A DNA stretch of 64,000 nucleotides from Amphirosellinia nigrospora. Taxonomy: Eukaryota > Ascomycota > Sordariomycetes > Xylariales > Xylariaceae. Shown piece after piece: positions 39,404-52,689 of this stretch. The stretch spans positions 1,054,001-1,118,000 of the forward strand of contig SCHM01000006.1 of the NCBI GenBank assembly GCA_004123355.1, written 5' to 3'. The notes under the pieces are model-generated. The model was not told the DNA's origin. It saw only the letters and a program-made list of their open reading frames with translations, and searched no databases. The position numbers and the translations under genes are program-made. Position 1 is the stretch's first letter; each line of letters begins with the position of its first letter.

Positions 39404-40764
39404 TCACAGGCATAAAACCCGACTGACAGCCTCTTGTAACGAAATACTCGATACTGTAGAACATGGATTGGACGTATGTAGATTTTTTGGGTCTATTTTA
39501 TCAAGAGGCAAGTCATCTCGAATAGTTGTTCGGATATTGGACACACTATTCGTATATTTACCGTGACATGCTCGGTCCTTTTTGCGTATCAAATCATACA
39601 AGGACCAGTAGGGTATCAAGTAGAGGCTGACAATCCACAGATTCCAAATCCTGTATGTAGTCTTATCGTCTTCACGGCCCGATACACGATACTCCTTATT
39701 GCTACGATATACGCCAAAGGCGTAGTAATAAGGTATCCAAACCAACCGCAATCCCAAAAATAGGGACACAGTAAACCCCAGATGGCCATAAACGTAGCAG
39801 TAATATGGCGAGTTGAACTGTCGCCGATCTGAAGTGGTAGGGACCGCCGCCCTCTGAGGGCGTCGCCTTCCTGGTCTTCCATATCTTGAGTTTGTGTGGT
39901 AGTCAGAAGCACGAGCGTCAGTAGTATAACCCATGATTCAAGGGAGTGAGGATTCAGCTGTGTAAAACCACTGCTTTTCGACCCAAAGATTAAGGCTTCA
40001 TTCTGTGCAATCTCTAAAGCTCCGAGGCCAAAGAGCATATATGCGAGAGCAACCAGCAAGTTCCGAACAAACGGGTTCGCATCGGAGCCTCCTAGGGAAT
40101 TATACCAAGTCCCTAGAGTTTTATATCAACCTTATCATGCCTTTCAAACTTTCTGAAGGAAATATACACACCCAGAGCCATGATGCTCGCACTCCAGCGA
40201 AGTGGACCAACCTCGTAGCTTATGAGAGCAGCCTTCGCGTAGAAAAAGAGCATTGTGTAATGAGCTTGGCGAAGAGTACATCGATTTGATGGGAGCGGGC
40301 GCCACGGCTTATTAAGTTTGTCTTCGGCAACGGCGTTGGGCTGTTGTTGGTTGTGGATATCAAGGGGGAGGAGGTTGATCTACAAGAAAAAAAGTTATTA
40401 GTTAGCCGATAAATGATGTATCGTGAAAGAGCGCCGAGATTCAATTAGATAGAGAACCTCAAACTGTCTTCATTTGATTTCGAGTAATCAATAAATACTT
40501 ACCCAAACCCAGAACATGACCATCGGGATTCGGTAAAGAATCTCGCGAGCTTCCCCTTTGTCGGAAACCTCTAGATTTAGTTCAATTTGCGAGAGAGCCG
40601 TGAGGATGCCAAAAAGCGTCTGAGGGAAGAGGATGGTTTTTAGGTCGCTGAAAGTGAAAAGCCAGGGAATGTAGATGATACAACGAGCTCCTAAGAGTTT
40701 GATTTCTAGAGCCCAAGCTAGGGCTTAAGACATCAACCCCTAAAGATGATTGTCCTGTCATCAT
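39404..40764 (-). CDS. UbiA-superfamily membrane prenyltransferase or terpene cyclase
   Basis: A polytopic membrane protein of about 350 residues. Exon 1 (to 40503) has PWLFTFSDLKTILFPQTLFG. Exon 2 (from 40379) has the first Asp-rich motif region LDIHNQQQPNAVAED followed by NKPWRPLPS. After an intron ending at 40113 comes YNSLGGSDANPFVRN and the second Asp motif DMEDQEGDALRGR with LPLQIGD, then the last helices. The UbiA fold binds prenyl diphosphates through these two Asp-rich motifs and Mg2+. In fungi the superfamily includes aromatic prenyltransferases of meroterpenoid routes and the Fma-TC sesquiterpene cyclase of fumagillin biosynthesis; sequence alone does not decide. One base is missing near 39671-39680. 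The 5' end is uncertain: the ATG at 40764 needs a frame correction or another exon. Confidence 0.78.
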
Positions 40765-43085
40765 TTCTGGTGATTAAAATGGGCCCAAGGATACACGTTG
40801 ACCGATTGTGATAAACCAAATTACGGACTGAATTGGAAAAAATACGGGTTTAACAGACACACAAAGGGGTTCTATGATAAACTTAAGTGAGGTAGAGCGT
40901 TTAATCCAGTTGGCTAGCCATGGAGATATATATAGGCATGCGCTAATTAACGAAAACAGCACAAAAGTTCTTCATATTCATCATCTGTGATTGCTTGCGC
41001 AATGACGCCGTGGGGCTTGAATGTATGATTTGAGATTGAGTTTTGAGTCATTAATGGTGTGCAGTGTATGCTTCACTGTCGAGACAACTCTAAGAATTTA
41101 AAATATTCTTCACTATACAGCCTCTTAGTGTAATGGGCTCGTCCCCTGAATCTCCAATGGGAGGCACGGTAAACTTTGTTCGGTCCGGCTCGTTCTATAG
41201 TCATTATTCCGAGCCTCGTATAGCCGAGTTATTGTGGTGAGTCCGGTGACCGTGTTATACAATGAGTGTGTGAAGAGCTAGTTGAAGGATTTTTTGGCTG
41301 CTCCAGAGCGTTTGTGGCGCTGAGACAAATCCACATCCTCACCCATAATCAATAAACTTTGAGTGATTATCCCGCTCCGTCCGATGCGTTACTTTACTAT
41401 AGACGACCAATAGGGCTACGGGGAATCTTTTCATCAAGCATAAAAGATCAATAAAACCAAATTGGGTTTCACTGTGATATTTGATTGAAAGATGCATGTA
41501 GACATCCCTTAACAGGTAAGACTCGTGCTCGTTACATCTCTACCCTCAAGCAACTTCTAGCTCTTATCACTTGAGAAACCGTGCCTCAGTTATTTGTTGC
41601 ATGCAGTTAGTTCGTGCTTACATGCTGACAGTCAGACAATTGCTATCATACGTACATCGTTGGATGACTATTATCATCAACGAAAAACGCTAATGACACC
41701 GACATTTGAGTATTCTAAAGTGATACACGGCTCAGATACTCTAGAAATAGCGGTCAACTACATGGTCTAGAGTCAGCATTATGCGTGGCAGCTATGAGAC
41801 ACCGTGGATTATGGACCAACCGCACCGCCATCTATGGGCTGTCAAGATCACTTCCAGCTCACCGAACAACCGCATTCATACTTCCATGTTTGTTATCCTG
41901 GCTCGCGCGCTCTTGAGGATGGCCTATTCACTGCGCCATGGCATTCTACACTAGTTCAGATTCCCGTTCATTAAAGTTGAAGACGAGGAGATATAGATGA
42001 GTTCTGTCGCAGTAAACTAACTAACCAAAAGTAGATAATAGGAGTTTGGGATATATCACAGGGGAGGACATGGATGTATAAACAAAATTGCTGGAGGTTA
42101 TCCCAAGACTCCGATGCATTTACATGATTTGATAAGAGTCCATGGCCGATATCGTCTATTAAAAGATCTTATAAATGCCAAAGACGCCTTAGTCTTCAAG
42201 TCGAGAAGCCTCGACTGGCAAAACAAGTTAACAATGCAGATTGGGATATATAATACAAATGGCGAAGAGGCTCCGCCGTCGAACGGAACGTAAATCAAGG
42301 AATTTATCCGACTTTGTCATACCTTTCATGTTGGGCCCTCTTGCACCTCTGAATTCACCTATTTCTCCATGCCACTCACCTCCTATTTCTTATTCCCACG
42401 TCGCGAAAAAAGGGAGAAATTGATCAGCAAGACCATGAATGAGATCAAACTAACAGCCACAAACGAAAATCCTATTCGCCCTGCCTTGGAAACACACACT
42501 GATAATACAATTGAAGATAAAAAAATCCCATTATGCGTTACGAAATGGGGGTAATTTGGTGTGGGGGTGTTTCCGGTGATGCCAAGCGCATAATGGCACA
42601 ATAGGTCGCTTAGACAACGAGCTAGGGATTGTGTAACACGTTATTTCATGGGTACGAAAGAAGCTCACGGAAAGTCTAGCCGGTTGTGAGATTTGGAAAG
42701 CGAGACTTGTTTATATATAGACTACGTCAACAATAGGGGCAAGAAAGACTTGCACTGCCTTCAAAAATTAAGTGTTAGGTGCGTTTCTCTCCATGTACCT
42801 CAATCTAACCGTTATTTGAAAGACTAAGTTGCAAGACCAGATTCGCAAACCGCAGGACCAATGGACATGAGGTCGAACCCCTACAGGCCATTACATTAAT
42901 CATACTCACATGCCTAGCTAGCGCTTTTGTGGCTATATGTGGCGGTTGTATCATATTCAATTCGACTTCATATGTCTATTTAGAGTTAGTCATTTGATGA
43001 CATAGACTCCCATTACAGTGAAGAATTCAGTCCAGATATGTCACGGAGATCTACAGGGGTCAAAAAGCTATATATTTCTGTGTGT

Positions 43086-43116
43086 GGGCGCAGGGCAGTC
43101 TGACTGCCCTGTGCCC
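43086..43116. repeat. GC-rich inverted repeat (hairpin), 14-nt arms, 3-nt loop
   Basis: The arms 43086-43099 and 43103-43116 are complementary at 13 of 14 positions around a CTG loop; the core is CAGGGCAGT / ACTGCCCTG and the one non-Watson-Crick pair would be G-U in RNA. It stands out in A/T-rich flanks. It could be the end of a small mobile element, a site bound by a dimeric factor, or a chance hairpin. Confidence 0.6.
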
Positions 43117-43172
43117 CCTATATAGACCTGTTTACGCGATCACGTGACCTAACCTCCGAAGATCCCCTATCT

Positions 43173-43186
43173 GGGTCTATAGACCC
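43173..43186. repeat. Perfect 14-bp palindrome
   Basis: GGGTCTATAGACCC is fully self-complementary. It lies 57 bp after the hairpin at 43086-43116. Short variants of CTATATAGAC recur at 43118 and 43318. It may be a dimeric-factor site or part of the same small element; there is no direct evidence for either. Confidence 0.4.
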
Positions 43187-44067
43187 CCTTGGGAATAGCT
43201 TCATCTAGGGGTAGTATCCACTTTACCGTGATAAGATAACTATCCCCTTCGTGTTAGTGTGGTATTCTTGTAGCGCTCTCTAGGGTGGAAAATGGCGGAA
43301 ACACAAGCTTATGACCTACTATATAGACACTATAGAGATATTCGTCATAGGGGGTTAGAGTAACTGCAAACACTATGTTGACATGATGTCGATATTTTAT
43401 ATATAGCGAGTAAAGGGGGGATTGATTTTGGGCGGGGATAGGCCTGGTGTAAATGCACCGCAGCTGAATCATCACCACGCGAGCCCCACCCGATTTGGTG
43501 TCATCATCATCGCAGATCTTATCAACCCATTCTCAACCCCCAACACTAGAAACTCAATCGTCATGAAATCGTTAGTAACAAAATCCAATACGCCCATGAC
43601 ACTACTAAATGGGTTGTCCTATTGTTGTAGCACAGTACGTTACTCTGGCTACGCAAGATGCTAGACTTAAAACACCACAGTAATTACAGGCTACTCGGAC
43701 GATGGCTTCACATTGGAGTGAGAGGTTGCGTGGTACGCGAAAGGGCATGTCTAAAACTAGTAAGCTATAACCGCATTCGAAGATAGAACTCATAAGTCGG
43801 CCTGTACCAATTATACAGGCGCTACAGGGCTAGGACGTTATTCGCGCAGAAAAGTATGTAGTGTATGCTAGGACGGATCCCGATGTTCTGAGGCATGAAA
43901 TTTAGCCAACTCAGCGGTCGTCGTCTACTGATAACCACGATGAAATAACTTAAACACAACAGCAGTCGCAGTTCGTCTGATGACCATTCGGAGTTGCAAT
44001 ATCAATTTATTAGTCCAAGAGGTTCATCTATATCTACATAGGTAGTTCATCATTCGTCAAATCGCGA

Positions 44068-47000
44068 TCAATCAAACACGTCGGTCGCATATCGCACATT
44101 CCTCAATCCCTCCCACCATTCCAACACTTTCTCCTCGGTCGTTTCCTCGCCGCGATCCTTGGCCTTTTTCACGATCAACTTGACGACCTCGGTCTTGACA
44201 CCCTCGCCGATGGCGCGCGAGCCGCAGATGTATAACCTGGCATTCTGGTCCCACAGGGCCACTACCTCGTCGTAGTGAGTACGGATGAGGTCCTGGACGT
44301 ACTTGGCGCCGTTGGATTTCTCGGTGGCGCGGCTGTACGCCCGCAAGACCGTCACGGCGCCGGCCTTCTCCCACTTGGCTAGTTCATCGGCGTATAGATC
44401 GTCGCGGCCGGGGCTGCGGCATCCGACCAGCAGGAGGGCTGGGGCGAGCTTGCGGCCTGCGGCGATCATCTCGGCGCGCTCTTGCATGAAGCCGCGGAAG
44501 GGGCTGATGCCAGTTCCTGCGGCGATGCAGATTACGGGGGTGTTCTCGGGGTTTTGCGGCAGATGGAACGCGGCGTGTGACTGTCTCACGGCGACGTGTA
44601 GCTTATCTCCCGCCTCCAGGGAGTCTAGATATGACGAGGCGACACCCACGTGGGTACCCAGCCCGGATTTCGATGGCGCCTCGAGCACGGCGAACGTCAG
44701 GGTGACGTGAGAGGTGTTCCATAGCGGAGAAGAGGATATGGAACTGCGGTCTGTCAGCGAGAATGCACTTCGTCTGTCGCGGGACGGATAATTGACTTAC
44801 TATTGTCGGACACGCATGGGTGGAAGCATGGCGAGGAACATTCCTAGAGGGAGCTCGACGTCGGGGAATTTTTCCAGGAGATCAAGAACCGAGATGCGCT
44901 TCTCCAAAACCTCCGGGTAATCCTGGTCTTTGTACTTCTTCAATGCGTCCTTGTCTTGTTGTTTAGTTGCAATCTCCGACAGAGTAAGAATATTCTATTT
45001 CAAGCGTTAGTGATTATTTCTACCGGTGGAATCATTTTACTTTACCCTCTTCGTTGCTGGTTGGGCCAATTCGACGTATGCGCTGAAGACACTCTGCGCT
45101 GGCATGGAAGTCTGCGTGGGCAGCGGTGTATTGGCCGCACCTGAAATTGTGATATGGGAGTCCCATGCCAGCTTAAAGCGCCGCATCACGCGCTGTACCA
45201 CCGACTTTGGGTTGATTGGCAAAACTGCCAGATAGTCGCCCGACCGATAGGTTTGCCCGCTCGGGAGAGCGATCTCAATGTGCTTCTTGGCTGGCTCGCC
45301 GTCGGCCGTTAGTTTGCGAGTTTCCACCACAAATGCCTCCATGACGTCTTGGCGAAGGGTGGAGGTCCGTGGGCTTGTAATCTCCACGCTCAATCCTGCA
45401 GACTGCGAGTCATTCGAGTCTTCAGTGCCATATTTTTTATGGATGGCTGGCCAGAGGACGTTATCTTCCCATGTTTCAAAGTCGGTGAAAGTATCAGTCG
45501 ACCCAGCATCTGAGAGCCCCATATCTGCAATACGGAAAGCACCGTTCTCCTCGAGCTTGCTATCAACGAGTTTGGGGATACGGTGGAATGTCTGTGCCCA
45601 ATCATGATGGCCAACCCCAAAGACAGCGTAATCCACTCCCTCTAGCATCTTCTCATCTTTGGAACCGGCTAGCCAGGAGCAGAAGAGAGCGGCATTATCT
45701 GGAGGCTCTCCTTCGTAGGATGCTGTAATGGCGATCACGGGCTGGTTCTTGGGGAGTGCGCCGTTCGCCGTATCTAAACAGTCTACCTTGTCGACAGTAA
45801 AGCCATGGCGAGAAGCGTCGCTAGCTAGCCGTTGAGCTAATGACTCGCAAGTACCACTATTGCTGCCATAGAGAACCGTAATCTTCTGTCCCTTTCCGAC
45901 AGTCGCAGACGATTCCTCCGTATGCAACTTGGATGATCCCTCAGACGACCCTCTACCAGCCAGACGGTGTTCTAGTTGGGTTGGTGACATGCCATCACGA
46001 ATAATGGCTCGCATGAGGAAATTATCAGGCTTGATGGTCAGTGTTTGCTTGATAGCTAGATTATAAGTGGGATCGTGCATCACGAAATTGAAGTTCTGAA
46101 AGAGCATGGCCATAGCTAAGATCGCTTCTTGCATGGCGAACGGTCTACCAATGCAGGCCCGAGCTCCATTTCCGAACGGTTTCCAAGCATTCTTGGGTAA
46201 TTTATTGAACGGCTCATCTAGCATTCTCTCCGGCTTGAACTCCTGAGCATCATCACCCCAGACAGCTGGGTCAAGATGAGCACGGGCAAGAAACAGTGCA
46301 CACGGCTCATCTTTAGCGACGGGGTATCTCCAGCTAATAGCTGATCTTCTTTAGAGACCACACTAAATACGGAGATAGGCGAATCAACTCGCAGGGTTTC
46401 ACGTAGAACCTAACAAGGAATCAGCCAAACTCTTTAGTATAGCATAAGCAACTACATACCGCCGTGAGGTAAGGCAACTTAGAGAGATGCTCAACGGTAA
46501 TTGGATCTTTTCCGATGACTTCATCAACCTCCTGCTGTACCTTCCGATATGTGTCCGGTTCTTTAGTAGCCGATAGAAGGCAAAGCTCAAGGTTCCGGAA
46601 GTGGTCTCATGTCCAGCACTACCGCTCTCGGTTAGTCATTGCTATTTAAAACTAATTCATGGGAGTCCTGGAAGCTCATTGACACTCTTGTCTCCAAAGG
46701 AAAAACTGTGCTCTAAAAGTTGCCAAAACAGGAAGAACATGGCTCCGAGGATTACTTACATGAGGAATGTCAGTAGATTGTCGATGATACTGGCATCGGT
46801 CATGTGTTTCCCAGTCTTTGGGTCGACGCCATTGATCATTGCGTTCAAAAGATCTTTGCGGTCATCAGGATGTTTCTTTCTCGATTCAAGGACTTCTTGG
46901 GCCGTATTTCTCAGGATTGAGATATCCTTCCAGTACTTGGCGTCGTCAGTTCGGTAAAAGAAAGACGGAAGTACTCGACTCGGTCGTTTTCCAGACTCGA

Positions 47001-47860
47001 CCAGGAAGTCGCCCATGGCTTCTATCATTGGATGTAGTTCTTTGGTGTAAAAACTATTGAAGCGGAAACCCATAGAGCACAGAGCAAGTGTGTCGAGAGC
47101 CAAGCGGGTGAAATCGTCCGATGCCGGATTGGTGTGCTTGGACCATAACGAGCGAACTTCAACGCCATTTGGCTGGCAATGTCGTGCATCTCCTCGAACA
47201 TGCCGCGAATGGACAGTGGTCCGAACCTACGAGGGTCAGTACAGTCTTAACCTTTCCAAGCATATCGCTGGACTGGAAGCCAAGTATAAAAAATGAAGCA
47301 CATACTAGGCACTGGTTAGTACGGATACCAATTAGATCGTGACGTTGAACATTGACTTACCGCTGGCATCAACACGCGATGGGCTATACCCCAGTTTTCC
47401 TCGCCAGGATTCGCCTTGATATAGTTGTGAGCATTCAGTAGAGAGACATTTCATCCTGAGAGAACTCACCGTGAAAAGCCCGTCGCCCACACCATTTCTA
47501 ATTTCCTGCACTTTAGGTTAGCAGCGAGCAAGGCATAAAGGAGCAGAAGGTCACAAACCTCGAGAGGCCCGGTTGGTATTTTGACAAAGCGTTTCTCATC
47601 GCACAACTCATCAATCAATCGGTGGCTATTGGCCATAACTAAGGTCCTTGAAAAAGGGAGCTGTAGACGATAGACCTCGCCTGCCAAATATGTCAGGGTA
47701 TTGTTCTCACTCATACTCTTACTTGCATGTTCCATCGATACATACCATACTTGTCAGCGAATTCGGAGAAGGAGCGGAGTTGAGCAATGGGGTCGATTTG
47801 AGCAGCATTGCCGATGATGGGCAAGCCCGGAGGTGAGGGGATGGGTGTTATCGTCGCCAT
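44068..47860 (-). CDS. Self-sufficient cytochrome P450/P450-reductase fusion (CYP505 type)
   Basis: The start ATG at 47860 leads to the proline-rich [14 protein letters not shown]450 marks follow: AGHETTSG (I helix, about 46605), ETLR region, and heme-binding [10 protein letters not shown] (about 46160) with Cys as fifth ligand. A short linker leads into the flavodoxin/FMN domain ([19 protein letters not shown]), then FAD (MRVRQ and YSISSSP across an intron) and NADPH binding ([33 protein letters not shown]), ending [11 protein letters not shown]505 enzymes (P450foxy, related to bacterial BM3) hydroxylate fatty acids at sub-terminal positions without a separate reductase; some serve natural-product routes. 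Many 50-60 nt introns splice properly. One-base losses lie near 47124-47127 and 46555-46558. The 395-codon frame 45037-46224 is intact, as is the last exon 44068-44688 region. Confidence 0.9.
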
Positions 47861-50800
47861 ATTTCTGCTAACGACGAGTGACACGAATGGCTCGAACTGG
47901 TGATATCGAGGAGACGACAGCGGGGGGGCGCTATAATATAAGTTTTTCACAGCTGGCGTTAACGAACGCTTGGCGCATCACACCTGACTTGGGTATCGAG
48001 GATCGAGGAGACGGTGTTGCGCCATCCAGTGCATCGGATCAATACTCGACCCCGCTGTGGTGCCGCTGCTATGGGGCGCCGGTGACGCCGGGATTCGCGT
48101 GTTTGGCAGCGCCGGGAACTAGGTAGTGTCTGTTTCCAAGCACTGGACAGTACACTGGAGACAGGCCCAATGACCCCTGGCGAGCCGAGGACGATCCACT
48201 CGGAGCAAAACCCATGATGGTGTCGTCGTGTTTGGCTATCTCCAGTACGATGTGCGTCTGGGTGGAGTTATAAGGCTGACTAACCGAGGCATCTCGCACG
48301 CTTCGACCACTATTTCCCATTTCCAAAGGCCTGCGCCGTACTTGACTAACGTAGGCAACTAAGCCGGCAAAAACAGCAACTAGTTATCAGTCGAAGTACT
48401 GGTATGGGACGGCCCACTCGGAAGAGCCGACGGGTAGACGCTTAAATTTAGATATCCATCCTAGGTACTTACTTAAGGCTGCTTGGTTTTCATCGATGAC
48501 GAAGAAAACGGCGGCGGATATCTTATCGTCGAAGCGAATGCATACGTGTATCTTGACGATCAACTCTTCAGAACCGGGCGTATGCGGGATCTACTAGGTG
48601 TCCGTTTGTTGATGTTTGGGAGAAAATGTATCCGCCGGCGCAATTGAAAGTCCATTTGCCGTGCCCCAAAGCGTTGCCTAAGTACTTACCTACTGTGTAA
48701 GATCGGTGCCTGGGCCCTGCTAGGACCGCCAATCCAGCGTACGATAGAGGTAACACTGGGTCTGACCGCTATGTTTCGACCTAAGTATGTGCTGAGTATA
48801 GAAGTAAACAGTACCTGTCATATTGCTTGGGGTAGTGCATTAAATACAATAAAATTCACTCTACATTAATCCAATCCAGATCCCGTCATAGTACCGGCAT
48901 ACATGTTACTTCCAATCCAGAATGACATTGTGTTGTCTAAGTAAGTACTTAGATGTTTTGGTGAGCCACCTACAACTTCGCCCACATTGTGACTAAGCCA
49001 CATCATGTACGTGTAATGTCATTCGGTGTCTCTCACCCTTCCTTTTCATAGGTCGCCAATTCTTTCATTGGGAATTGAAGGTGATAGATAGTAATACCTA
49101 CACGTAATGCCGTATGTAAACCAGGTCAACGGCTGAGGCGGGGCCTGTTAATAGTGCGCCAGGTTGCAAGTTTGGCTGGGTCGACCTAACCTACTACACT
49201 ATGTATGAACCAGCCTCGGTAAAGGTCATCGCCATTTATCTTCTACTTAGTACGTCAGATATTTAGACATTGCCGGACCGGGGCCTAGATAGGTCGTGCC
49301 CGGGCGGGCCCGGGTTTTGGCTCTCGTTCAATTTCGTGCTGGGGTATTTATCAATCACATCACCATGCGCTGATTATCGAGCGAATCCGAACCCGATCCC
49401 GATCCGTAATCTCGGCCTCGGTGCATGGGTTAAGGGGCGCGGGTCTAGCATCCCAATACAGCTCTCGCATCCGCCTACTAGAATAGCCCATCGTCGCTAT
49501 CTTGTCTTCCTCGCCTTTAGGTATACATTTCTATGAAAGTCAGGAGGGTATATGTAATCCGAATCCCGTTGCACGCTTGACATATCCGCCTCGCAGCGTA
49601 CCAAGTTACCTTAGGTCGTCGCTGTGGCGGTGTACCAAGATATAAATCCAGCCGGCCCCCTATTGAGCAGATGCTCACTTAACAGCCATTTCTCACAAGG
49701 CATCCTTTTGGACCTTTAGGATTCCATCTACCAAGTTCCCACCAACGATGTCAATGCGAACCCCATAGTTTATCTTAACACTGTTGGTGTAGAAAATCCA
49801 ACAGTGATCTCTAATATTAAATAACGGAGCACGATACTTCTACGTTGTTCTAGAAGCAGTTGGGCGTCGGAGACCTACTCAGTCTTGTATGCTTTTCAGA
49901 CGATAAATAGCAGCACGACGGACTTCTTTATAATCTCAACAAACGGAGCGATATCTTTTAGCACCTGAACCGCAGTTGGACACAAGCCTACTCTTTCAGG
50001 AAATGCGCTCAACCCCGCGAAACATGACACATTCTTTAGTAACCCCCGCGCGGAAATGAGGCATAACAGAAGCTGGTGTTGACACGATGCAGGCAAGTGG
50101 AAATTGTTTCTATCGAAGAGGAATCGAGCAGCCCAAGCCCAAGAGTTTGTATAACTAGAAGCAAGTTTGATTCCCCAGGTCTAGTCATTAAGAGATCTAA
50201 ACCGCACGCCGAATCGCGTTATCACGGTCTCAAAACAGAAAGTTACTGGTCCGAGGCTCAATAGCGATAAGCAGCAGGCGTGAGAACGATGCCATCCAGC
50301 AGCATCGCTAGAGGGTCCTGCGAAATGCTGGATCTCAAGTTATTTGGCAAGTCCTATTTATATCTTGCTTACGCGGTATCATGCCATATGGTTATTTGGC
50401 CAATGTCCATAAGTAGGTTCCGATTGCCATCAACGTAGTTCCTCAGGTCACTTAGGCCGGTCGGTATAAGGGCATATCTCAATACATTCAAGTCCAACCC
50501 TAGGAAACTGACATATCTAATTATCTTAAATCAATCTTTCCTGAATGTAAACAGAGTTGCAGTTACCTTGCAGCAATTTAAGCTGATGGCCAACGGAACT
50601 CGACTGTGCATCTCGAGCAACGCTCAGCTGGCCACCTCACGATATCTTTCCGTCATTCGACCTTTCAGATTGACTCGTAAGCTCCAACTGTAACCGATCG
50701 AACGTTTGCGAAATCATAGCGAGTTGTTATCAGTACGTATTAAACTCTCCCCGAGAGGTTTCCCATCACGGAACAGAACTGCAGCACTAAACCACAACAC

Positions 50801-52686
50801 TACCAATAGGTAGTCGGTTGTCAAGTCGAACACTTGACGGTCTGAAGCTCTTATATACGTGCTGTGACAGTTACTTCACGTACGATTTCCTAGAAATTGG
50901 TGAGTATTCAGTGAGTAGATGTATAGAAATCAGCTTACATGTCAATAATATCCTGTTCAGATGCCCTCCTCTCTATAACTCATAGCGATTTTGTCCCAAT
51001 TGCGGGTGGAGAATCGCTTTTCGGCTTTCTAAGCTGCCGGAGCACTCGCTGAGCCCACAGTCCGTGATGATCTACGGGTAGGGTGTCCATTATTCTGAAC
51101 TTCAGGTCGGATGCGGCTAAATTGTCTTACTGATGGAGGAGTTCCCTGTTATCTGTACACTCTCCATTTACGACGCGGCATCCTTATCATTGGAAGCAAC
51201 GTCGGCTAATGCATGATCAGGAGAGTCGATGCTAGTACCTAGCTGAGTACTCTGAGGACACGCCGGGGTTTCCAGCAGGGCCCGGACCGAATTCCTCATC
51301 TGTAAGTACCTAGTTTCTGCTCGGAAAATTCAAAGTAGAATTCCCTCTAGCGTTTAAGGAAGCGGAGTTAGTGTTAGGGATCGCCTATCTCTGCCTTCAT
51401 CACCTCCTATCCAACCTGCCCCGCGAATATTTTCATCGAGATCGACACCATGGCATGGTAGACCCGATGCGATGGGAACAGTCGAGATTTTATGTCACGT
51501 CAAGCACTAATTTATGTGCGTTGATGAGGCCCAGTTTTGAGATCTCCATCACCTCGAGTCCTCGCCCAACAATACAATCAATTATTCCAATCTGGGCGCA
51601 AATAAGGGTGTCCTGTGGTTTGCTGGTTGGCATGCAAGGTGTAAGGATTTCAGTACAGGGGAGGGGTAACTTGCCCAGGACACCTTTCCATGACACGAGC
51701 CGTCTTTCTCTCTTATTCTCAGGACAGCTTCTATATTGATAACGACTGTATCGGTACATCAGTCCATCACGATGACAAATCGATAATCAACTTTGAGCTC
51801 TTGCCACAACTTCCGCCCCAGCGTGACCGTGGCAAATCGTGTTGATGGCCTTCACATTTCTTTATCATGGTTAGCAAACAGTTCCGAGATGGTGCAGTAT
51901 TCATGAGGATCTTTGTCCATTTGTTGTGCGACTTATGTGTAGCCATAACCCACGCAGTAGATCCGAAGCCACTGTAGCCGAGGGTTATATCGAATGGACC
52001 AAGTCCGCATCTGGCTGTTGGGACACGAAGAAGCTCGGCGATACGAAGCAATTCTTCTAGTTTGTCGCCTTGAGAAGCCACCATCCTAACACCCCTGGAA
52101 TGTGGGTTGAGAGGACGGATGGTCGGTTTTACAAACGTCCTCGAAGACCTCATCTCAACAGACAGCTAACAAATCCCGTGAACACCGGTCCTCGTCACGT
52201 ATCAATGTACTTCGACCCAAAGATATACCGTCTTCTCGATGTCCTCAAGACAGGCATCGCACTCAGCGCTGACAGCCTTAGAAACAAGTTCCTCGTCAAC
52301 CTTCGGACTTTCAGGAGCCGATTTTGGGTGCAGTTCAACCTGCTTCTTTCATTGTCGCCGGCTGAGGATACCCTCCGATATTTCTTGTTATATTCCGATA
52401 TTCGCCTCTTAGTGCCTTGTGTTCTACCTGCAAGCCGTCGAGGCGTACACAAGTCTACTCTTATATCTGATAGTCATGGTAGGCCGAGTATCATACCGAC
52501 TAAGTCGTGCTGGCTCGAAGTTGTGAAGGAGATAGGACGGACTATAAGCCAGAAAATGGTGTTCTTAATACGCGCACGCGCGGATGAGTTAGGCTCGGAC
52601 TGTGACTCAGCTGCGGGCGCGGACGCGGGCCTTGCCAGGTGCTCGTTGTCGAGAATTTTATTCGTGCTGAGACGCCTGTGTGTGTG
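47861..52686. other. Gene-poor interval, nothing firm
   Basis: About 4.8 kb. No frame with a recognisable family. Overlapping ORFs at 51371-51739 (+), 51490-51759 (-), 51767-52153 (-) and 52070-52705 (+) are the longest. The minus frame 51767-52153 reads protein-like (ASQGDKLEELLRIAELLRV), but its product is unknown and the plus and minus frames compete. Probably eroded transposon or gene remains next to the LTR-like segment. Confidence 0.35.
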
Positions 52687-52689
52687 TCA

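Larger units (their letters stand above)
40765..44067. other. Gene-free 3.3 kb interval
   Basis: Only short, motif-less frames (for example 42098-42298, 42241-42601, 43254-43664). It holds a strong hairpin at 43086-43116 and a 14-bp palindrome at 43173-43186, listed separately. It separates the UbiA gene from the 3' end of the CYP505 gene. Confidence 0.4.

Noticed and set aside
41125-41200. tRNA-like A-box (TAGTGTAATGG) suggesting a tRNA gene
   Set aside because: No matching B-box GGTTCGAATCC at the right distance and no acceptor stem could be paired. At best a decayed tRNA fragment.
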